A stretch of DNA of 64,000 nucleotides. Origin: Bradyrhizobium sp. CB3481 (GTDB lineage Bacteria; Pseudomonadota; Alphaproteobacteria; Rhizobiales; Xanthobacteraceae). The notes beneath the pieces are model-generated. The model saw only the letters and a list, made by a program, of their open reading frames with translations. It was not told where the DNA came from and did not search any database. The position numbers and the translations under genes are program-made. Shown here in pieces: positions 8,598 through 17,975 of the stretch. The stretch is taken from the NCBI RefSeq assembly GCF_029714305.1, contig NZ_CP121647.1:4794501-4858500 (forward strand), written 5' to 3'. Each line of letters starts with the position of its first letter. Position 1 is the stretch's first letter.

Positions 8598-10931
8598 CTA
8601 TCCCGCTTTGCCCCGTCCGCTCTTCTCGGCCGCGCGGCGCAGCGCCTCGGCGAGTGCGCCGCCCTGCTCCTGCGCCTTGCGTGGCGATGACGACGTCATC
8701 GACGCCTTGGAAAATTCGCGCGGCTTGCCTTGCGGCGCCCGGTCGCTCTTGGCGCCGACTTCATCGTCGAGCCGCAGCGTCAGCGCGATGCGCTTGCGGG
8801 CGACTTCGACCTCCAGCACCTTGACCTTGACGATGTCGCCCGGCTTCACCACCTCGCGCGGGTCCTTGATGAAGTTTTTCGACATCGCCGAGATGTGCAC
8901 CAGTCCATCTTGATGCACGCCGATGTCGACGAAGGCGCCGAACGCCGCGACGTTCGTGACGGTGCCTTCCAGGATCATCCCGGGTTTGAGGTCCTTGATC
9001 TCCTCGACGCCTTCCTTGAACACCGCGGCCTTGAACGCCGGGCGCGGGTCGCGGCCAGGCTTTTCCAGTTCGCGCAGGATGTCGGTCACCGTCGGCAGGC
9101 CAAACGTCTCGTCCACGAAAGCCTGCGGCTTCAACTGGCGCACGATCTCGGCATTGCCAAGCAGCGCCTTGATGTCGCTCTTGGTCGCGGCAAGAATCCG
9201 CCGCACCACCGGATAGGCCTCGGGGTGCACGCCCGACGAATCCAGCGGGTCTTCCCCGCCGTTGATGCGCAGAAATCCGGCGCACTGCTCGAACGCCTTT
9301 GGCCCGAGCCTCGGCACGTCCTTCAGCGCCTTGCGTGACTTGAAAGGACCATTGGCGTCGCGGTGCTGCACGATGCTCTGCGCCAGCCCGGCCCCGATGC
9401 CCGACACCCGCGCCAGCAGCGGCGCGGAAGCGGTATTGGCATCGACGCCGACGGCGTTGACGCAGTCTTCCACCACGGCATCAAGCGAGCGCGCCAGCTT
9501 GGTTTCGCCGAGGTCGTGCTGATACTGCCCGACGCCGATCGCCTTCGGATCGATCTTGACGAGCTCGGCGAGCGGGTCCTGCAGGCGCCGCGCGATCGAG
9601 ACCGCGCCGCGCAAGGTGACGTCGAGCTCCGGCAGCTCCTCGGAGGCGAAGGCCGAGGCCGAGTAGACCGACGCGCCGGCCTCCGACACCACGATCTTCG
9701 ATATCTTCAGGTCCGGCAGCATTTTGACCAATTCAGTCGCCAGCTTGTCGGTCTCGCGCGAAGCGGTGCCGTTGCCGATCGCGATCAGATCGACCTTGTG
9801 CGTGACCGCGAGCTTGCCGAGGATCGCCAGCGCCTCGTTCCACTGCCGCTGCGGCTCGTGCGGATAGATCGTCGTGGTCGCCACCACCTTGCCCGTCGCA
9901 TCGACGATGGCCGTCTTGACGCCAGAGCGGTAGCCGGGGTCGAGCCCCATGGTGACGCGTGCGCCGGCCGGCGCGGCCAGCAGGAGATCGCGCAGGTTCG
10001 AGGCGAACACGCGCACGCCCTCGGCCTCGGCGGCGGTCCAGAGACGCATCCGCAGGTCGATGTTGAGATGCACCTGGATTTTCGTACGCCACGCCCAGCG
10101 CGCGGTATCGATCAGCCAGCGATCACCCGGCCGGCCCTGATCGGTGATGCCGAAGCGCTGCATGATCTTCAGCTCATAGGTGCCGGGAACGCCGGCCGCG
10201 GGCGGGCTCGCCTCGGGCTGGATCTGCAGTTCAAGGATCTCTTCCTTCTCGCCGCGAAACAGCGCGAGAATACGGTGCGATGGCAGCTTGTGGAGGGCGC
10301 CGTTGTAGTCGAAATAATCCTTGAACTTTTCGCCTTCGGTCTTCTTGCCGTTGCGCACAGTCGAGGTCATTACCCCGCCCGACCACATATCCTCGCGCAG
10401 CCGGCCGATCAGGTCCGCGTCTTCTGCGAATCGCTCGACCAGGATCGCGCGCGCCCCCTCCAGCGCGGCGGCGACGTCCGCCACCTGCTTCTCGGCATTG
10501 ACGAAGCTCGCGGCAACGGCCTGGGGATCATTCTGCGGCTGCGTCAGCAGCAATTCGGACAGCGGTTCGAGGCCGGCTTCCTTGGCGATCTCGGCCTTGG
10601 TGCGGCGCTTCGGCTTGAACGGCAGATAGATGTCTTCCAGGCGGCCCTTGCTATCCGCCGACATGATCTGGGCTTCCAGCGCGGCATCGAGCTTGCCCTG
10701 CTCGCGGATCGAATTGAGGACAGCAACCCGACGCTCCTCAAGCTCGCGCAAATAGGTCAGGCGCTCTTCGAGGGTGCGCAGTTGGGCATCGTCGAGCCCG
10801 CCGGTGATTTCCTTGCGGTAGCGCGCCACGAACGGAACGGTAGCTCCGCCGTCCAAAAGTTCGACGGTTGCCGCGATCTGTTCCTCGCGAACGCCAAGCT
10901 CTTGCGCAATCTGTCGGTTGATATTTGCCAC
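8598..10931 (-). CDS. tex: Tex family RNA-binding transcription accessory protein
   Basis: A 777-residue cytoplasmic protein matching Tex over its full length. The N-terminal helical region starts [30 protein letters not shown] YqgF/RuvX-like nuclease fold follows ([21 protein letters not shown], around 330). Then come tandem helix-hairpin-helix motifs ([23 protein letters not shown]). A C-terminal S1 RNA-binding domain lies at about residues 650-725 ([27 protein letters not shown]). The tail after S1 is basic and low-complexity, ending in KSGRGKAG. Tex acts in transcription-associated RNA handling. It is monocistronic and convergent with the glutaminase. Confidence 0.95.
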   Translation of the reverse strand: MANINRQIAQELGVREEQIAATVELLDGGATVPFVARYRKEITGGLDDAQLRTLEERLTYLRELEERRVAVLNSIREQGKLDAALEAQIMSADSKGRLEDIYLPFKPKRRTKAEIAKEAGLEPLSELLLTQPQNDPQAVAASFVNAEKQVADVAAALEGARAILVERFAEDADLIGRLREDMWSGGVMTSTVRNGKKTEGEKFKDYFDYNGALHKLPSHRILALFRGEKEEILELQIQPEASPPAAGVPGTYELKIMQRFGITDQGRPGDRWLIDTARWAWRTKIQVHLNIDLRMRLWTAAEAEGVRVFASNLRDLLLAAPAGARVTMGLDPGYRSGVKTAIVDATGKVVATTTIYPHEPQRQWNEALAILGKLAVTHKVDLIAIGNGTASRETDKLATELVKMLPDLKISKIVVSEAGASVYSASAFASEELPELDVTLRGAVSIARRLQDPLAELVKIDPKAIGVGQYQHDLGETKLARSLDAVVEDCVNAVGVDANTASAPLLARVSGIGAGLAQSIVQHRDANGPFKSRKALKDVPRLGPKAFEQCAGFLRINGGEDPLDSSGVHPEAYPVVRRILAATKSDIKALLGNAEIVRQLKPQAFVDETFGLPTVTDILRELEKPGRDPRPAFKAAVFKEGVEEIKDLKPGMILEGTVTNVAAFGAFVDIGVHQDGLVHISAMSKNFIKDPREVVKPGDIVKVKVLEVEVARKRIALTLRLDDEVGAKSDRAPQGKPREFSKASMTSSSPRKAQEQGGALAEALRRAAEKSGRGKAG

Positions 10932-11160
10932 GCGACCTCTTTTTAAAAGCCGTTTGCGGCAGCATAACCCGCCGCGGGACGCAGCTTATGGACCATCCCG
11001 GATTGATTTGCCAAGGCGCCGGGCGAAAGAAATTGATCTGTGGATTCGGCCCGATCGGCCGATCAGCAACACACGGGATTCGCAGGGAAAACACGCCGAG
11101 ATAAGGGTGGATTGATGGCCTCGGAATGTGTAAACGGGCGCTCCCTCCCCGGAGCCTCCC

Positions 11161-12411
11161 ATGTCGATCTGCGGCCTTGATTTCGGAACGTCGAACACGA
11201 CGCTCGGCACCATCGATGGCCCGACACCCGATCTGGCGCCGCTAGAATCGGCGCACACCACGATTCCCAGCGCCATCTTCTACGCGGCGGATGGCAATGT
11301 CTTGATCGGCCGCAGGGCCATGGAAGCCTATGTCGAAGGCACGGCCGGCCGTCTGATGCGCAGCCTCAAATCAGTGCTCGGGACGTCACTGATCGAGGAA
11401 ACCACCCGCCTCGGCCGCGCGCGGGTCGGTTTTCGCGACGTGATCGCCAACTACCTCGGAGCAATCAAGCGCCGTGCGGAACAGGCCACCGGTCGAGAGT
11501 TGCGCAATGTCGTCCACGGCCGCCCGGTGCACTTCGTCGACAACGCGCCGGATGCCGATCGCAAGGCCGAAGACACCCTGCGAACGATTGCCAAAGGAAT
11601 CGGTTTCGAGGACGTCACGTTCCAGTTCGAGCCGATTGCAGCGGCCCTCGACTATGAGCGGCAGATCACCTCCGAGGAACTCGCCTTGATCGCCGATATC
11701 GGCGGCGGCACCTCGGACTTTTCGATCGTGCGTCTCGGGCCCGAACGCCACGGCAAGGCCGATCGCGCGGCTGATATCCTGGCCAATGACGGCGTGCGCA
11801 TCGGCGGGACCGATTTCGACCGTCAGCTCAGCCTCGGCGTGGTGATGCCGCTGTTCGGATTCGGCGGCGCCATGAAGCGCGCCGGGCTTGATGTGCCCTC
11901 CAGCTATTTCCACGATCTCGCGACGTGGTCGAGCATCAACCGGATGTATGAGCCGCGCGTGCTGGCCGATATCCGCCAGGTACGGCAGGAGGCGGCGAAG
12001 CCGGAACTGCTCGACCGGCTGATCCGCGTGATCCACGAACAGCGCGGCCACACGCTGGCCATGGAAGTCGAAGACGCCAAGATCGCGCTGTCAGAAAAAT
12101 CCCGCGCCGAGATTCCGCTCGCCTGGGTGGCGCCGGAGTTGAGCGCAGCCATCAGCCAGGGCGACCTCGTCAGTCACACCAAGCAGCTCGCGACGCGCAT
12201 TTCGGCCCGCATCAAGAACTGCCTGGTTCAGGCCGGACTGACGGCCGACGCGATCGACGCCGTGTTCCTGACCGGCGGCTCGGTCAAGCTTGCCCATGTG
12301 CGCAAGGCGATCACCAAGGCCGTACCGGCAGCGCGCATCGTCGAAGGAGACATTTTTGGTGCCGTCGGCAAGGGACTGACGCTGGAGGCCTTGCGACGGT
12401 ACGGGCCTTAA
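11161..12411 (+). CDS. Hsp70 family protein with ATPase domain only (YegD-like)
   Basis: A 416-residue protein with the actin-like ATPase fold of Hsp70. Phosphate loop 1 is LDFGTSNTTLGTID at residues 6-19, phosphate loop 2 is ADIGGGTSDFSIVRL near residue 180, and the adenosine motif is FLTGGSVKLAHVRKAI near 370. Full DnaK has about 640 residues, so the peptide-binding domain is missing, as in E. coli YegD. It may be a specialised chaperone or regulator. The start ATG 11161 follows cccggagcctccc. The gene ends 8 bases before a convergent gene. Confidence 0.88.
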   Translation: MSICGLDFGTSNTTLGTIDGPTPDLAPLESAHTTIPSAIFYAADGNVLIGRRAMEAYVEGTAGRLMRSLKSVLGTSLIEETTRLGRARVGFRDVIANYLGAIKRRAEQATGRELRNVVHGRPVHFVDNAPDADRKAEDTLRTIAKGIGFEDVTFQFEPIAAALDYERQITSEELALIADIGGGTSDFSIVRLGPERHGKADRAADILANDGVRIGGTDFDRQLSLGVVMPLFGFGGAMKRAGLDVPSSYFHDLATWSSINRMYEPRVLADIRQVRQEAAKPELLDRLIRVIHEQRGHTLAMEVEDAKIALSEKSRAEIPLAWVAPELSAAISQGDLVSHTKQLATRISARIKNCLVQAGLTADAIDAVFLTGGSVKLAHVRKAITKAVPAARIVEGDIFGAVGKGLTLEALRRYGP

Positions 12412-12419
12412 GAGGACGA

Positions 12420-12947
12420 TCAGCCCACCACTTCGGTGACGGGCTGCATGTCGATGGCAAACGTCTCCAAAAACTTCGACGTCATGATGTAGAAGCCGAC
12501 CGAAAGCTGTAGCTCGACCAAGGCAGCCGGCGTGAGTTTGGACGCGATGGCGTTGAAGGTCGCATCCGTCGGCTTGTGCTGCCTGACGATCTCATCGGTG
12601 AAAGCGAGCGCGGCGCGCTGCACATCATTGAAGCAGCTCGCCGCTTCCCAGTTCGCCAGCGCCTCGTTCTGCTCGTCGGTGACGCCGACATTCTTGCCGA
12701 TCCGCTTGTGGGCGACGATTTCGTAGGGCGCCTCGCACAGGATGCCGGTGCGGGTGATGGCAAGCTCTCGCACGATCGGGTCCAGTTCACCCCGGTGCCG
12801 AATCGCTCCACCGAGTCGGCAGTATTGCTCGAGATAGCTCGGCGAATGCGCCATCATCCGGAAGATGTTCGCATTACGGTTTTTACCGAGCAATTCGCGG
12901 GTGCGCTCGTTGTGCTTGGCGGGATCGCTATAATCGATGCGGGCCAT
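12420..12947 (-). CDS. Carboxymuconolactone decarboxylase family protein (AhpD-like fold)
   Basis: A 175-residue all-helical protein of the CMD/AhpD superfamily. The core shows LDPIVRELAITRTGILCEAPYEIVAHKRIGKNVGVTDEQ. A single cysteine precedes E-x-x-Y-E-x-x-x-H, so the redox CxxC of true AhpD peroxidase partners is absent. That makes peroxidase activity unlikely and favours a lyase or unknown role. It is the only gene of its transcript in the window and ends 8 bases from the convergent Hsp70 gene. Confidence 0.82.
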   Translation of the reverse strand: MARIDYSDPAKHNERTRELLGKNRNANIFRMMAHSPSYLEQYCRLGGAIRHRGELDPIVRELAITRTGILCEAPYEIVAHKRIGKNVGVTDEQNEALANWEAASCFNDVQRAALAFTDEIVRQHKPTDATFNAIASKLTPAALVELQLSVGFYIMTSKFLETFAIDMQPVTEVVG

Positions 12948-13263
12948 TCGTCACCTTGGGTTTTCACGATTTTCTGATTTGCTGACAGAGGGATCATGCA
13001 CCGCAGCAGCGGGCCGATCAACCACTGAGACGACTCTCTCGCGGGCTTGAAGCCCTCTCCCAAGCTGCGCCAGACGCGCCAAAAAACTCCCTTTCTCGTG
13101 CACAAACCGGCTGCGAGCGAGCCAAATTGCCGCCTCAATGCTGGTCGATTTTCACGACTGTCGATATTCGCCGAGTGGGGACTCAAAGAGGCGAATACTC
13201 GTCGCGGGGTGTTCCGAGTAAACCAAACTGAGCTCATCAGGCCTTCACGGGCAAGGATGACTC
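12948..13263. other. Intergenic stretch with no convincing gene
   Basis: About 316 bases upstream of the CMD-family gene. An open frame crosses the stretch on the minus strand but extends into the CMD gene, has no good ribosome binding site, and resembles no family I know. The sequence is less GC-rich than the genes around it and probably holds promoter elements for the two flanking genes. Confidence 0.4.
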
Positions 13264-13287
13264 ATGCCCAAGTCTAGGGAGTTAGGC

Positions 13288-13389
13288 ATGAAGGAAGCCA
13301 CCAGGAAGGCGGCCTCGGAAGCGCTTGCGCAAACGCTGGCGGTAACGGCGATGCTCGTCATCGCTAGTGTTGTGTTCTACTGGCACTGA
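13288..13389 (+). CDS. Small single-helix membrane protein
   Basis: A 33-residue open frame preceded by agggag at 13273-13278 with a 9-base gap to ATG 13288; an in-frame ATG at 13264 would give 41 residues. The peptide begins MKEATRKAASEALAQ, an amphipathic basic segment, then has one hydrophobic segment TLAVTAMLVIASVVFYW and ends in His. This layout suits a small membrane-inserted protein. I recognise no family. The call rests on the ribosome binding site and the membrane-like composition only. Confidence 0.4.
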   Translation: MKEATRKAASEALAQTLAVTAMLVIASVVFYWH

Positions 13390-13472
13390 ATGTTGACGCG
13401 TCGAAGCACTCAGATTTTTACCCGTTCCGCGTAATCTGGGTTGCTTCGTTGCGTGAGCATTTTGCCTGACAA

Positions 13473-13832
13473 TCACCCCGTCTTTTCGAAATAGGGAACC
13501 AGCTTTCCCGCAAACTGTCGATAGCTCGCGGTGACCTTATCGCCGATCGAAAGGTCGTTGGTTCCGTGAGCCATCATGCGAAAACCTTCGGCGGTGTCGA
13601 CCAACACGATATTGTAGGGAACGTGCGCGCGGGTTTCAGGCGTCGCGGCGCGGCAAACCAGCGATGTTGCATAGACCGTCCCTGCCCCGCTGGCGCGCTT
13701 TTCGACCGGATCAGGCGCGCCGCAGGCGGCGCAGAAGGCACGGTGGAAATACTGCACCGTCCCGCAAGCCTCGCAGGATTGATAGACGATGGCCTCGGTG
13801 CCCATGGTCCAGTCAGCTAGCCGCTCGGTCAT
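13473..13832 (-). CDS. DUF35-type OB-fold protein with zinc ribbon
   Basis: A 119-residue protein. The N-terminal zinc ribbon has CEACGTVQYFHRAFCAACG (two CxxC pairs), followed by an OB-fold (GAGTVYATSLVCRA, then VPYNIVLVDTAEGFRMMAH). Such proteins pair with thiolase-like partners and often help bind acyl-CoA. Its ATG at 13832 overlaps the TGA of the upstream thiolase-like gene by 4 bases, which fixes the start and implies translational coupling. Together they resemble the DUF35-Ltp2 aldolase pairs of steroid side-chain breakdown. Confidence 0.85.
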   Translation of the reverse strand: MTERLADWTMGTEAIVYQSCEACGTVQYFHRAFCAACGAPDPVEKRASGAGTVYATSLVCRAATPETRAHVPYNIVLVDTAEGFRMMAHGTNDLSIGDKVTASYRQFAGKLVPYFEKTG

Positions 13833-14965
13833 CGCACTCGCTCCAGAAACATGCTGACATGCGAGGACAGCACGCCGCCATCGCCATGCAATAGCGCGAC
13901 CGAGGCATCGCGGACCTGCCGCGGGCCGGCCCGCCCGGTCATCTGCAAATGTGTTTCGACGAGGTGCGCCATCGCGCCGCCGACGCCGCAATGGCCATAG
14001 CTCAACAGCCCGCCATGGGTGTTGAGCGGAACAGCGCCGTCGCGGCAAAAATACCCCGCCCGCACTCGTGCGGCCGCCTCGCCGCGCCCGGCCAGACCGA
14101 GGTCTTCCAGCAGCATCGCCAGCGTGATCGTAAAACTGTCGTAGACGGCGGCATAACGCACATCCGATATCGCAACGCCGGATGCTTCCTTGGCCTTGGC
14201 AATCGCGATCTCCGCGCCGAGCTCGCTGAGCGCGGGCGCCGCCGTGACGTGCTGATGGGTATGCGCCTGCGCGCAGCCGCGCACGCGAATGCGGCTCGTA
14301 CCGGTCGGCTCGCGGCTGATCACGAACGCTGCGCCGCCATCGGAGACCGGGCAGCAGTCCAGCAATTTCAGCGGCATCGCCACCGGCTTCGAGGCCATCA
14401 CGTCGGCCACCGTGATCGGCTCGTGGAACTGGGCGCCGGGATGGGTCAGCGCATGTGCGCGCATCAGCACCGCGAACTCGGCGAGGTCTTCTTCGGTGAT
14501 GCCGTATTCGTGCATGTAGCGTGAGGCGACGAGACCGTAGTAAGCGGGGATGGTCGGCCCCAAGATCACCTCGTAATCGGGGTGACCGACCTGCGCCAGC
14601 GCCTGGATCGAAGCGTCGCGGCTCTGCCCGGTGAGACGGTTTTCACCGCCGACCACCAGCACATGCCGGGCTACGCCGGCGTCGACCAGATGATGCGCCA
14701 GCATGGTCATCGCGAGACCGGTGGCGCCGCCGACCTGCACGGCATGGGCGTAGGACGGTTGAATGCGAAAATGCTCGGCAAACACGGTTGCGAGCATGAT
14801 GTGCGGCGAAACGGTCGAATAGCCGCAGAGAATGCCGTCGACCTCGGATCGCTTCAGCCCGGCATCGGCAATCGCAAGCTCGGCCGCCTTGCTCATGAGG
14901 TCGAGCGAGGACGAACCTTCATGCTTGCCGTAGGACGTCAGGCCGACGCCGGTGATGAAGCTCAT
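13829..14965 (-). CDS. Thiolase-superfamily lipid-transfer/aldolase-like protein without catalytic Cys
   Basis: A 378-residue thiolase-fold protein (MSFITGVGLTSYGKHEG). Where ordinary thiolases carry the nucleophilic cysteine (N-x-C-x-S/T-G) this one reads HAVQVGGATG at residues 74-83, so Claisen thiolase chemistry is unlikely. The later motifs YDSFTI and NTHGGLLSYGHCGVGG are those of the Ltp2 retro-aldolase branch. It is translationally coupled to the DUF35 gene, the known partner type. A CoA-thioester aldolase or lyase is the best guess. The substrate is unknown. An acyl-CoA dehydrogenase lies upstream on the same strand. Confidence 0.8.
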   Translation of the reverse strand: MSFITGVGLTSYGKHEGSSSLDLMSKAAELAIADAGLKRSEVDGILCGYSTVSPHIMLATVFAEHFRIQPSYAHAVQVGGATGLAMTMLAHHLVDAGVARHVLVVGGENRLTGQSRDASIQALAQVGHPDYEVILGPTIPAYYGLVASRYMHEYGITEEDLAEFAVLMRAHALTHPGAQFHEPITVADVMASKPVAMPLKLLDCCPVSDGGAAFVISREPTGTSRIRVRGCAQAHTHQHVTAAPALSELGAEIAIAKAKEASGVAISDVRYAAVYDSFTITLAMLLEDLGLAGRGEAAARVRAGYFCRDGAVPLNTHGGLLSYGHCGVGGAMAHLVETHLQMTGRAGPRQVRDASVALLHGDGGVLSSHVSMFLERVR

Positions 14966-14978
14966 GATCTCACCTCCT

Positions 14979-15058
14979 CGTCATTCCGGGGCGCGCGAAG
15001 CGCGAACCCGGAATCTCGAGATTCCGGGTCTGGTCCTTCGGACCATCCCGGAATGACG
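14979..15058. repeat. Palindromic intergenic repeat, CGTCATTCCGG family
   Basis: Ends are inverted: cgtcattccgg at 14979 and ccggaatgacg ending at 15058. Inside, 15006-15029 is a perfect 24-base palindrome built from ACCCGGAATCTC and its complement, and tggtcc-ttc-ggacca forms another hairpin. It lies between two same-strand genes. Confidence 0.7.
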
Positions 15059-15086
15059 GCGTAAATTGCCGAGATGCGTCCCATCC

Positions 15087-16253
15087 TCAATACGACTTCG
15101 GCAGCCCCAGCACCTTCTCCGCAATAAAGCTGAGAATGAGCTGCGGGCTGATCGGCGCGATGCGCGGGATCAGGGATTCCCGCAAATAGCGCTCGACGTG
15201 ATATTCCTTCGCATAACCAAAACCGCCATGCGTCATCACCGCCTGTTCGCAGGCATGGAAGCCGGCCTCGGCGGCGAGGTATTTCGCGGCATTGGCCGCG
15301 GGGCCGCACGGCATGCCTTGGTCGTATTGCCAGCCGGCACGCAGCACCATCATCCAGGCGGCTTCCAGCTCCATCCAGTTTTTCGCCAGCGGATGCTGAA
15401 TGCCCTGGTTCATGCCGATGGGACGATTGAACACGACGCGGTTCTTGGCATAGCCCGCGGCGCGCGACAGCGCGATCTGTCCGAGACCGACCGCTTCGGC
15501 GGCAATCAGAATGCGCTCCGGATTCATGCCGTGCAGAATGTATTCGAAGCCGCGGCCTTCTTCGCCGAGACGATCCTCGACCGGAATTTCAAAGTTCTCG
15601 AAGAACAGTTCGTTGGAATCGACGGGCTTGCGACCCATTTTCTCGATCTCATGCACGGTGACGCGCTGCTTGTCGAAATCCGTGTAGAACAGGCTGAGCC
15701 CGTGGGTCGGGTTCTTCACCTCCTCCAGCGGCGTGGTGCGCGCCAATAGCAGGATTTTGTTGGCGACCTGGGCGGTGGAAATCCAGACCTTCTGGCCGTT
15801 GACGACATATTTGTCGCCCTTGCGCACCGCGCGCGTTTTGAGCTGGGTGGTGTTGAGGCCGGTATTGGGCTCGGTCACCGCGAAGCACGACTTGTCGCGG
15901 CCGTCGATGATCGGCGGCAGCATGCGCGTGCATTGCTCCTTGGTACCGAACACGACAACGGGATTGAGCCCAAAGACGTTCATATGCACGGCCGACGCGC
16001 CGGACATGCCGGCGCCCGATTCCGCGATCGTCCGCATCATGAGCGCGGCGTCGGTGATGCCGAGCCCTGAGCCGCCATATTCCTCGGGAATGCAGATGCC
16101 GAGCCAGCCGGCATCGGCCAGCGCGCGATGGAAGTCGGCGGGATAGCCGCCCTCCTTGTCCTTCTTCAGCCAATAGGCGTCGTCAAAGCGCGAGCAGATT
16201 TTTCCGACCGCATCGATGATCGATTCCTGGTTGGCCGACAGCGCAAAATCCAT
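15087..16253 (-). CDS. Acyl-CoA dehydrogenase family protein
   Basis: A 388-residue flavoprotein of normal acyl-CoA dehydrogenase length. The FAD/substrate motif FAVTEPNTGLNTTQLKTRAV sits at about residues 135-155. The C-terminal helical domain has AKNRVVFNRPIGMNQGIQHPLA and MTHGGFGYAKEYHVERYLRESLIPRIAPIS. It would oxidise an acyl-CoA to the enoyl-CoA and pass electrons to ETF. The gene ends 121 bases upstream of the thiolase-like gene and begins 11 bases after the CaiB stop, so these genes are probably co-transcribed. The SEP signature reads TEP here, a common variant. Confidence 0.9.
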   Translation of the reverse strand: MDFALSANQESIIDAVGKICSRFDDAYWLKKDKEGGYPADFHRALADAGWLGICIPEEYGGSGLGITDAALMMRTIAESGAGMSGASAVHMNVFGLNPVVVFGTKEQCTRMLPPIIDGRDKSCFAVTEPNTGLNTTQLKTRAVRKGDKYVVNGQKVWISTAQVANKILLLARTTPLEEVKNPTHGLSLFYTDFDKQRVTVHEIEKMGRKPVDSNELFFENFEIPVEDRLGEEGRGFEYILHGMNPERILIAAEAVGLGQIALSRAAGYAKNRVVFNRPIGMNQGIQHPLAKNWMELEAAWMMVLRAGWQYDQGMPCGPAANAAKYLAAEAGFHACEQAVMTHGGFGYAKEYHVERYLRESLIPRIAPISPQLILSFIAEKVLGLPKSY

Positions 16254-16264
16254 CTATCCCGTCC

Positions 16265-17467
16265 TCAATAGTTTGCTGCGGTTTTGGTGACGCCGTCGCG
16301 CACCAGCGCTGCGATTTCATCCGGCGAAAAACCGGCCTCTTGCAGAATTTCCGCGCTGTGCTCGCTGAGGCGCGGGGCCAGCCGCTGCGTCTCGACCGGC
16401 GTCTCAGAGAACCGCGCCGACGGCCGCATGTTGCGGATGCGCCCCTCGGTCGGATGGTCCACGACCGGGAAGAAATTGGTCGCGGCGATGTGGGGATCGC
16501 CGAGCAGGCTTTCGAGATCGTGCATCGGCATCACGGGCACGTCGGCCTTCTCCAAGATGGCCATCCACTCGGCGGTGGGTTTGGTCTCGAGAATGCGCGC
16601 CAGCTCGGCGTAGACCACGTCGATATTGGCGGCGCGGCCGGCGAAGGTCGCAAATTTCGGATGAACGCGCAGATCGGCGCGGCCGGTGGCGTCGAAGAAA
16701 TTCTGCCACTGCTTGTCGTTATAGACGATCACGCAGATATAGCCGTCGGAGGTCTTGTAGGGCCGGCGGTCCGGCGACAGATGCCGCGCATAGCCGCCCT
16801 TGTCGAGCGGCGGCTCATAGGTCAGCCCGCCCATATGGTCGCCCATCACGAAGCCGGCCATGGTTTCGAACATCGGGATATCGACGCGCTGGCCGCGCCC
16901 GGTACGGTTACGATCGACCAGGCTGGCGCAGATCGCGCCGACTGCCGTCAACCCGACGATGCGGTCGACCAGCGCATTGGGCACATAGCGCGGCACGCCG
17001 TCAGCGGTCTGCGCCATCAGCGCCGGCAGCGCGGTGGCGCCCTGAATCAGATCGTCATAGGCCGGCTTTGCCGCATAGGGCCCATCCTGGCCGAAGCCGA
17101 ACACGCCGGCGTAGATCAGGCGCGGATTGACCTCCGACACCACGTCATAACCGAGGTTCAGCCGGACCATGGCCTGCGGGCGCACGTTGTATACCAGGAC
17201 GTCGGCCGACCTAATCAACCGCAGCACGGCGCCACGCCCGGCGGGCTTCTTCAGATCGAGGCAGATCGAGCGCTTGTTGCGGTTGGTGTTGAGGAATACC
17301 GGACCCATGCCGGGATGGCGCGTCGGGCCGATCTGCCGAGTAACGTCGCCGTCGTGAGATTCAACCTTGATGACGTCGGCGCCGTAATCGCCGAGCATCT
17401 GGGTTGCATAGGGCCCCATCAGCACGGTGGTCATGTCGATGACCTTGATGCCAGCCAATGGTCCCAT
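16265..17467 (-). CDS. CaiB/BaiF family CoA-transferase
   Basis: A 400-residue family III CoA-transferase. The N-terminal motif GPLAGIKVIDMTTVLMGPYATQMLGDYGADVIKVES carries the conserved Asp-containing region. FLNTNRNKRSICLDLKKP and SADVLVYNVRPQAM are typical. I start it at ATG 17467 (MGPLAGIK) rather than the upstream in-frame ATG 17509, which would add a non-conserved leader. It would move CoA from a donor thioester to a free acid, activating the substrate for the acyl-CoA dehydrogenase 11 bases downstream. The acid is unknown. Confidence 0.9.
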   Translation of the reverse strand: MGPLAGIKVIDMTTVLMGPYATQMLGDYGADVIKVESHDGDVTRQIGPTRHPGMGPVFLNTNRNKRSICLDLKKPAGRGAVLRLIRSADVLVYNVRPQAMVRLNLGYDVVSEVNPRLIYAGVFGFGQDGPYAAKPAYDDLIQGATALPALMAQTADGVPRYVPNALVDRIVGLTAVGAICASLVDRNRTGRGQRVDIPMFETMAGFVMGDHMGGLTYEPPLDKGGYARHLSPDRRPYKTSDGYICVIVYNDKQWQNFFDATGRADLRVHPKFATFAGRAANIDVVYAELARILETKPTAEWMAILEKADVPVMPMHDLESLLGDPHIAATNFFPVVDHPTEGRIRNMRPSARFSETPVETQRLAPRLSEHSAEILQEAGFSPDEIAALVRDGVTKTAANY

Positions 17468-17596
17468 GAACGCCCTGCTCCCGCTATGCGGCCATTTCCC
17501 GGCCGGCAATTGTGGCAGCCAAGTAACGGCAGGCGCTCGCGAAGATCAAGGCGCGCCCAGCGTATGGCCGTATGCGCGGGGCAGCTTCTATTTCTT

Positions 17597-17812
17597 CTAT
17601 TTCTTCGGCGGCTCGTTTTTGGCTCTGGCGTCGCGCTCCCGGGTCAGGCGTTCCAGCTCTTCGTTTTGCTGGCTGAGGCGGTCGGCAATGCGCGCTTCGT
17701 TCTGTTCGCCGGAGGCGGCCGCAGCCTGTTCGATCAACTGCCGGATATTGTCTTCCAGCATTCGGATCCGGTTGTTCAGTTCTGCCTCTGACATCGAACT
17801 TTCGTTAGCCAT
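17597..17812 (-). CDS. Small coiled-coil protein of unknown function
   Basis: A 71-residue, highly charged, all-helical protein: MSEAELNNRIRMLEDNIRQLIEQAAAASGEQNEARIADRLSQQNEELERL, with heptad-like leucine and isoleucine spacing, and a lysine-rich end (KNEPPKK). It recalls SlyX-like peptides in size and style but I cannot assign it. It lies on the same strand as the flanking CoA catabolism genes, 129 bases upstream of the CaiB gene. MSEAEL at 17794 is an alternative start. Confidence 0.6.
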   Translation of the reverse strand: MANESSMSEAELNNRIRMLEDNIRQLIEQAAAASGEQNEARIADRLSQQNEELERLTRERDARAKNEPPKK

Positions 17813-17830
17813 GGTGCACGCTCCGGATGC

Positions 17831-17948
17831 GGGTGGGCAGAGCTACCGGGTCGCGCGAAATGCGCGCCCGATGACAGGCTCCGCGTGCCCACCAATCTCA
17901 TCTCGCGCCAGTCATGGTAGGCACGGCACAAGCGCCTTTGCCTACCCT
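17831..17948. repeat. Intergenic palindromic repeat, GTGGGC family copy 2
   Basis: Starts gggtgggcagagc, has an inner hairpin gggtcgcgcgaaatgcgcgccc and ends cctttgcctaccct. Order and wording parallel the repeat at 217-307, including acggcacaagcgcctttgcctaccct against cgctttacgcgcctttgcccaccct. It separates the SCP-x-type thiolase from the coiled-coil gene. Confidence 0.55.
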
Positions 17949-17975
17949 AAGATAGCATCGTACCACGTTTTTCAG

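Noticed and set aside
9363..10946. 527-codon plus-strand frame opposite tex
   Set aside because: It is antisense to a full-length, well-conserved Tex gene; its translation is rich in Arg, Asp and His without any domain.
12854..13237. Minus-strand 127-codon frame upstream of the CMD-family gene
   Set aside because: It overlaps the CMD gene in another frame, has no ribosome binding site and no recognisable fold.
16340..17791. 483-codon plus-strand frame opposite the CaiB gene
   Set aside because: Antisense shadow in high-GC DNA; the minus strand has a clear CoA-transferase.
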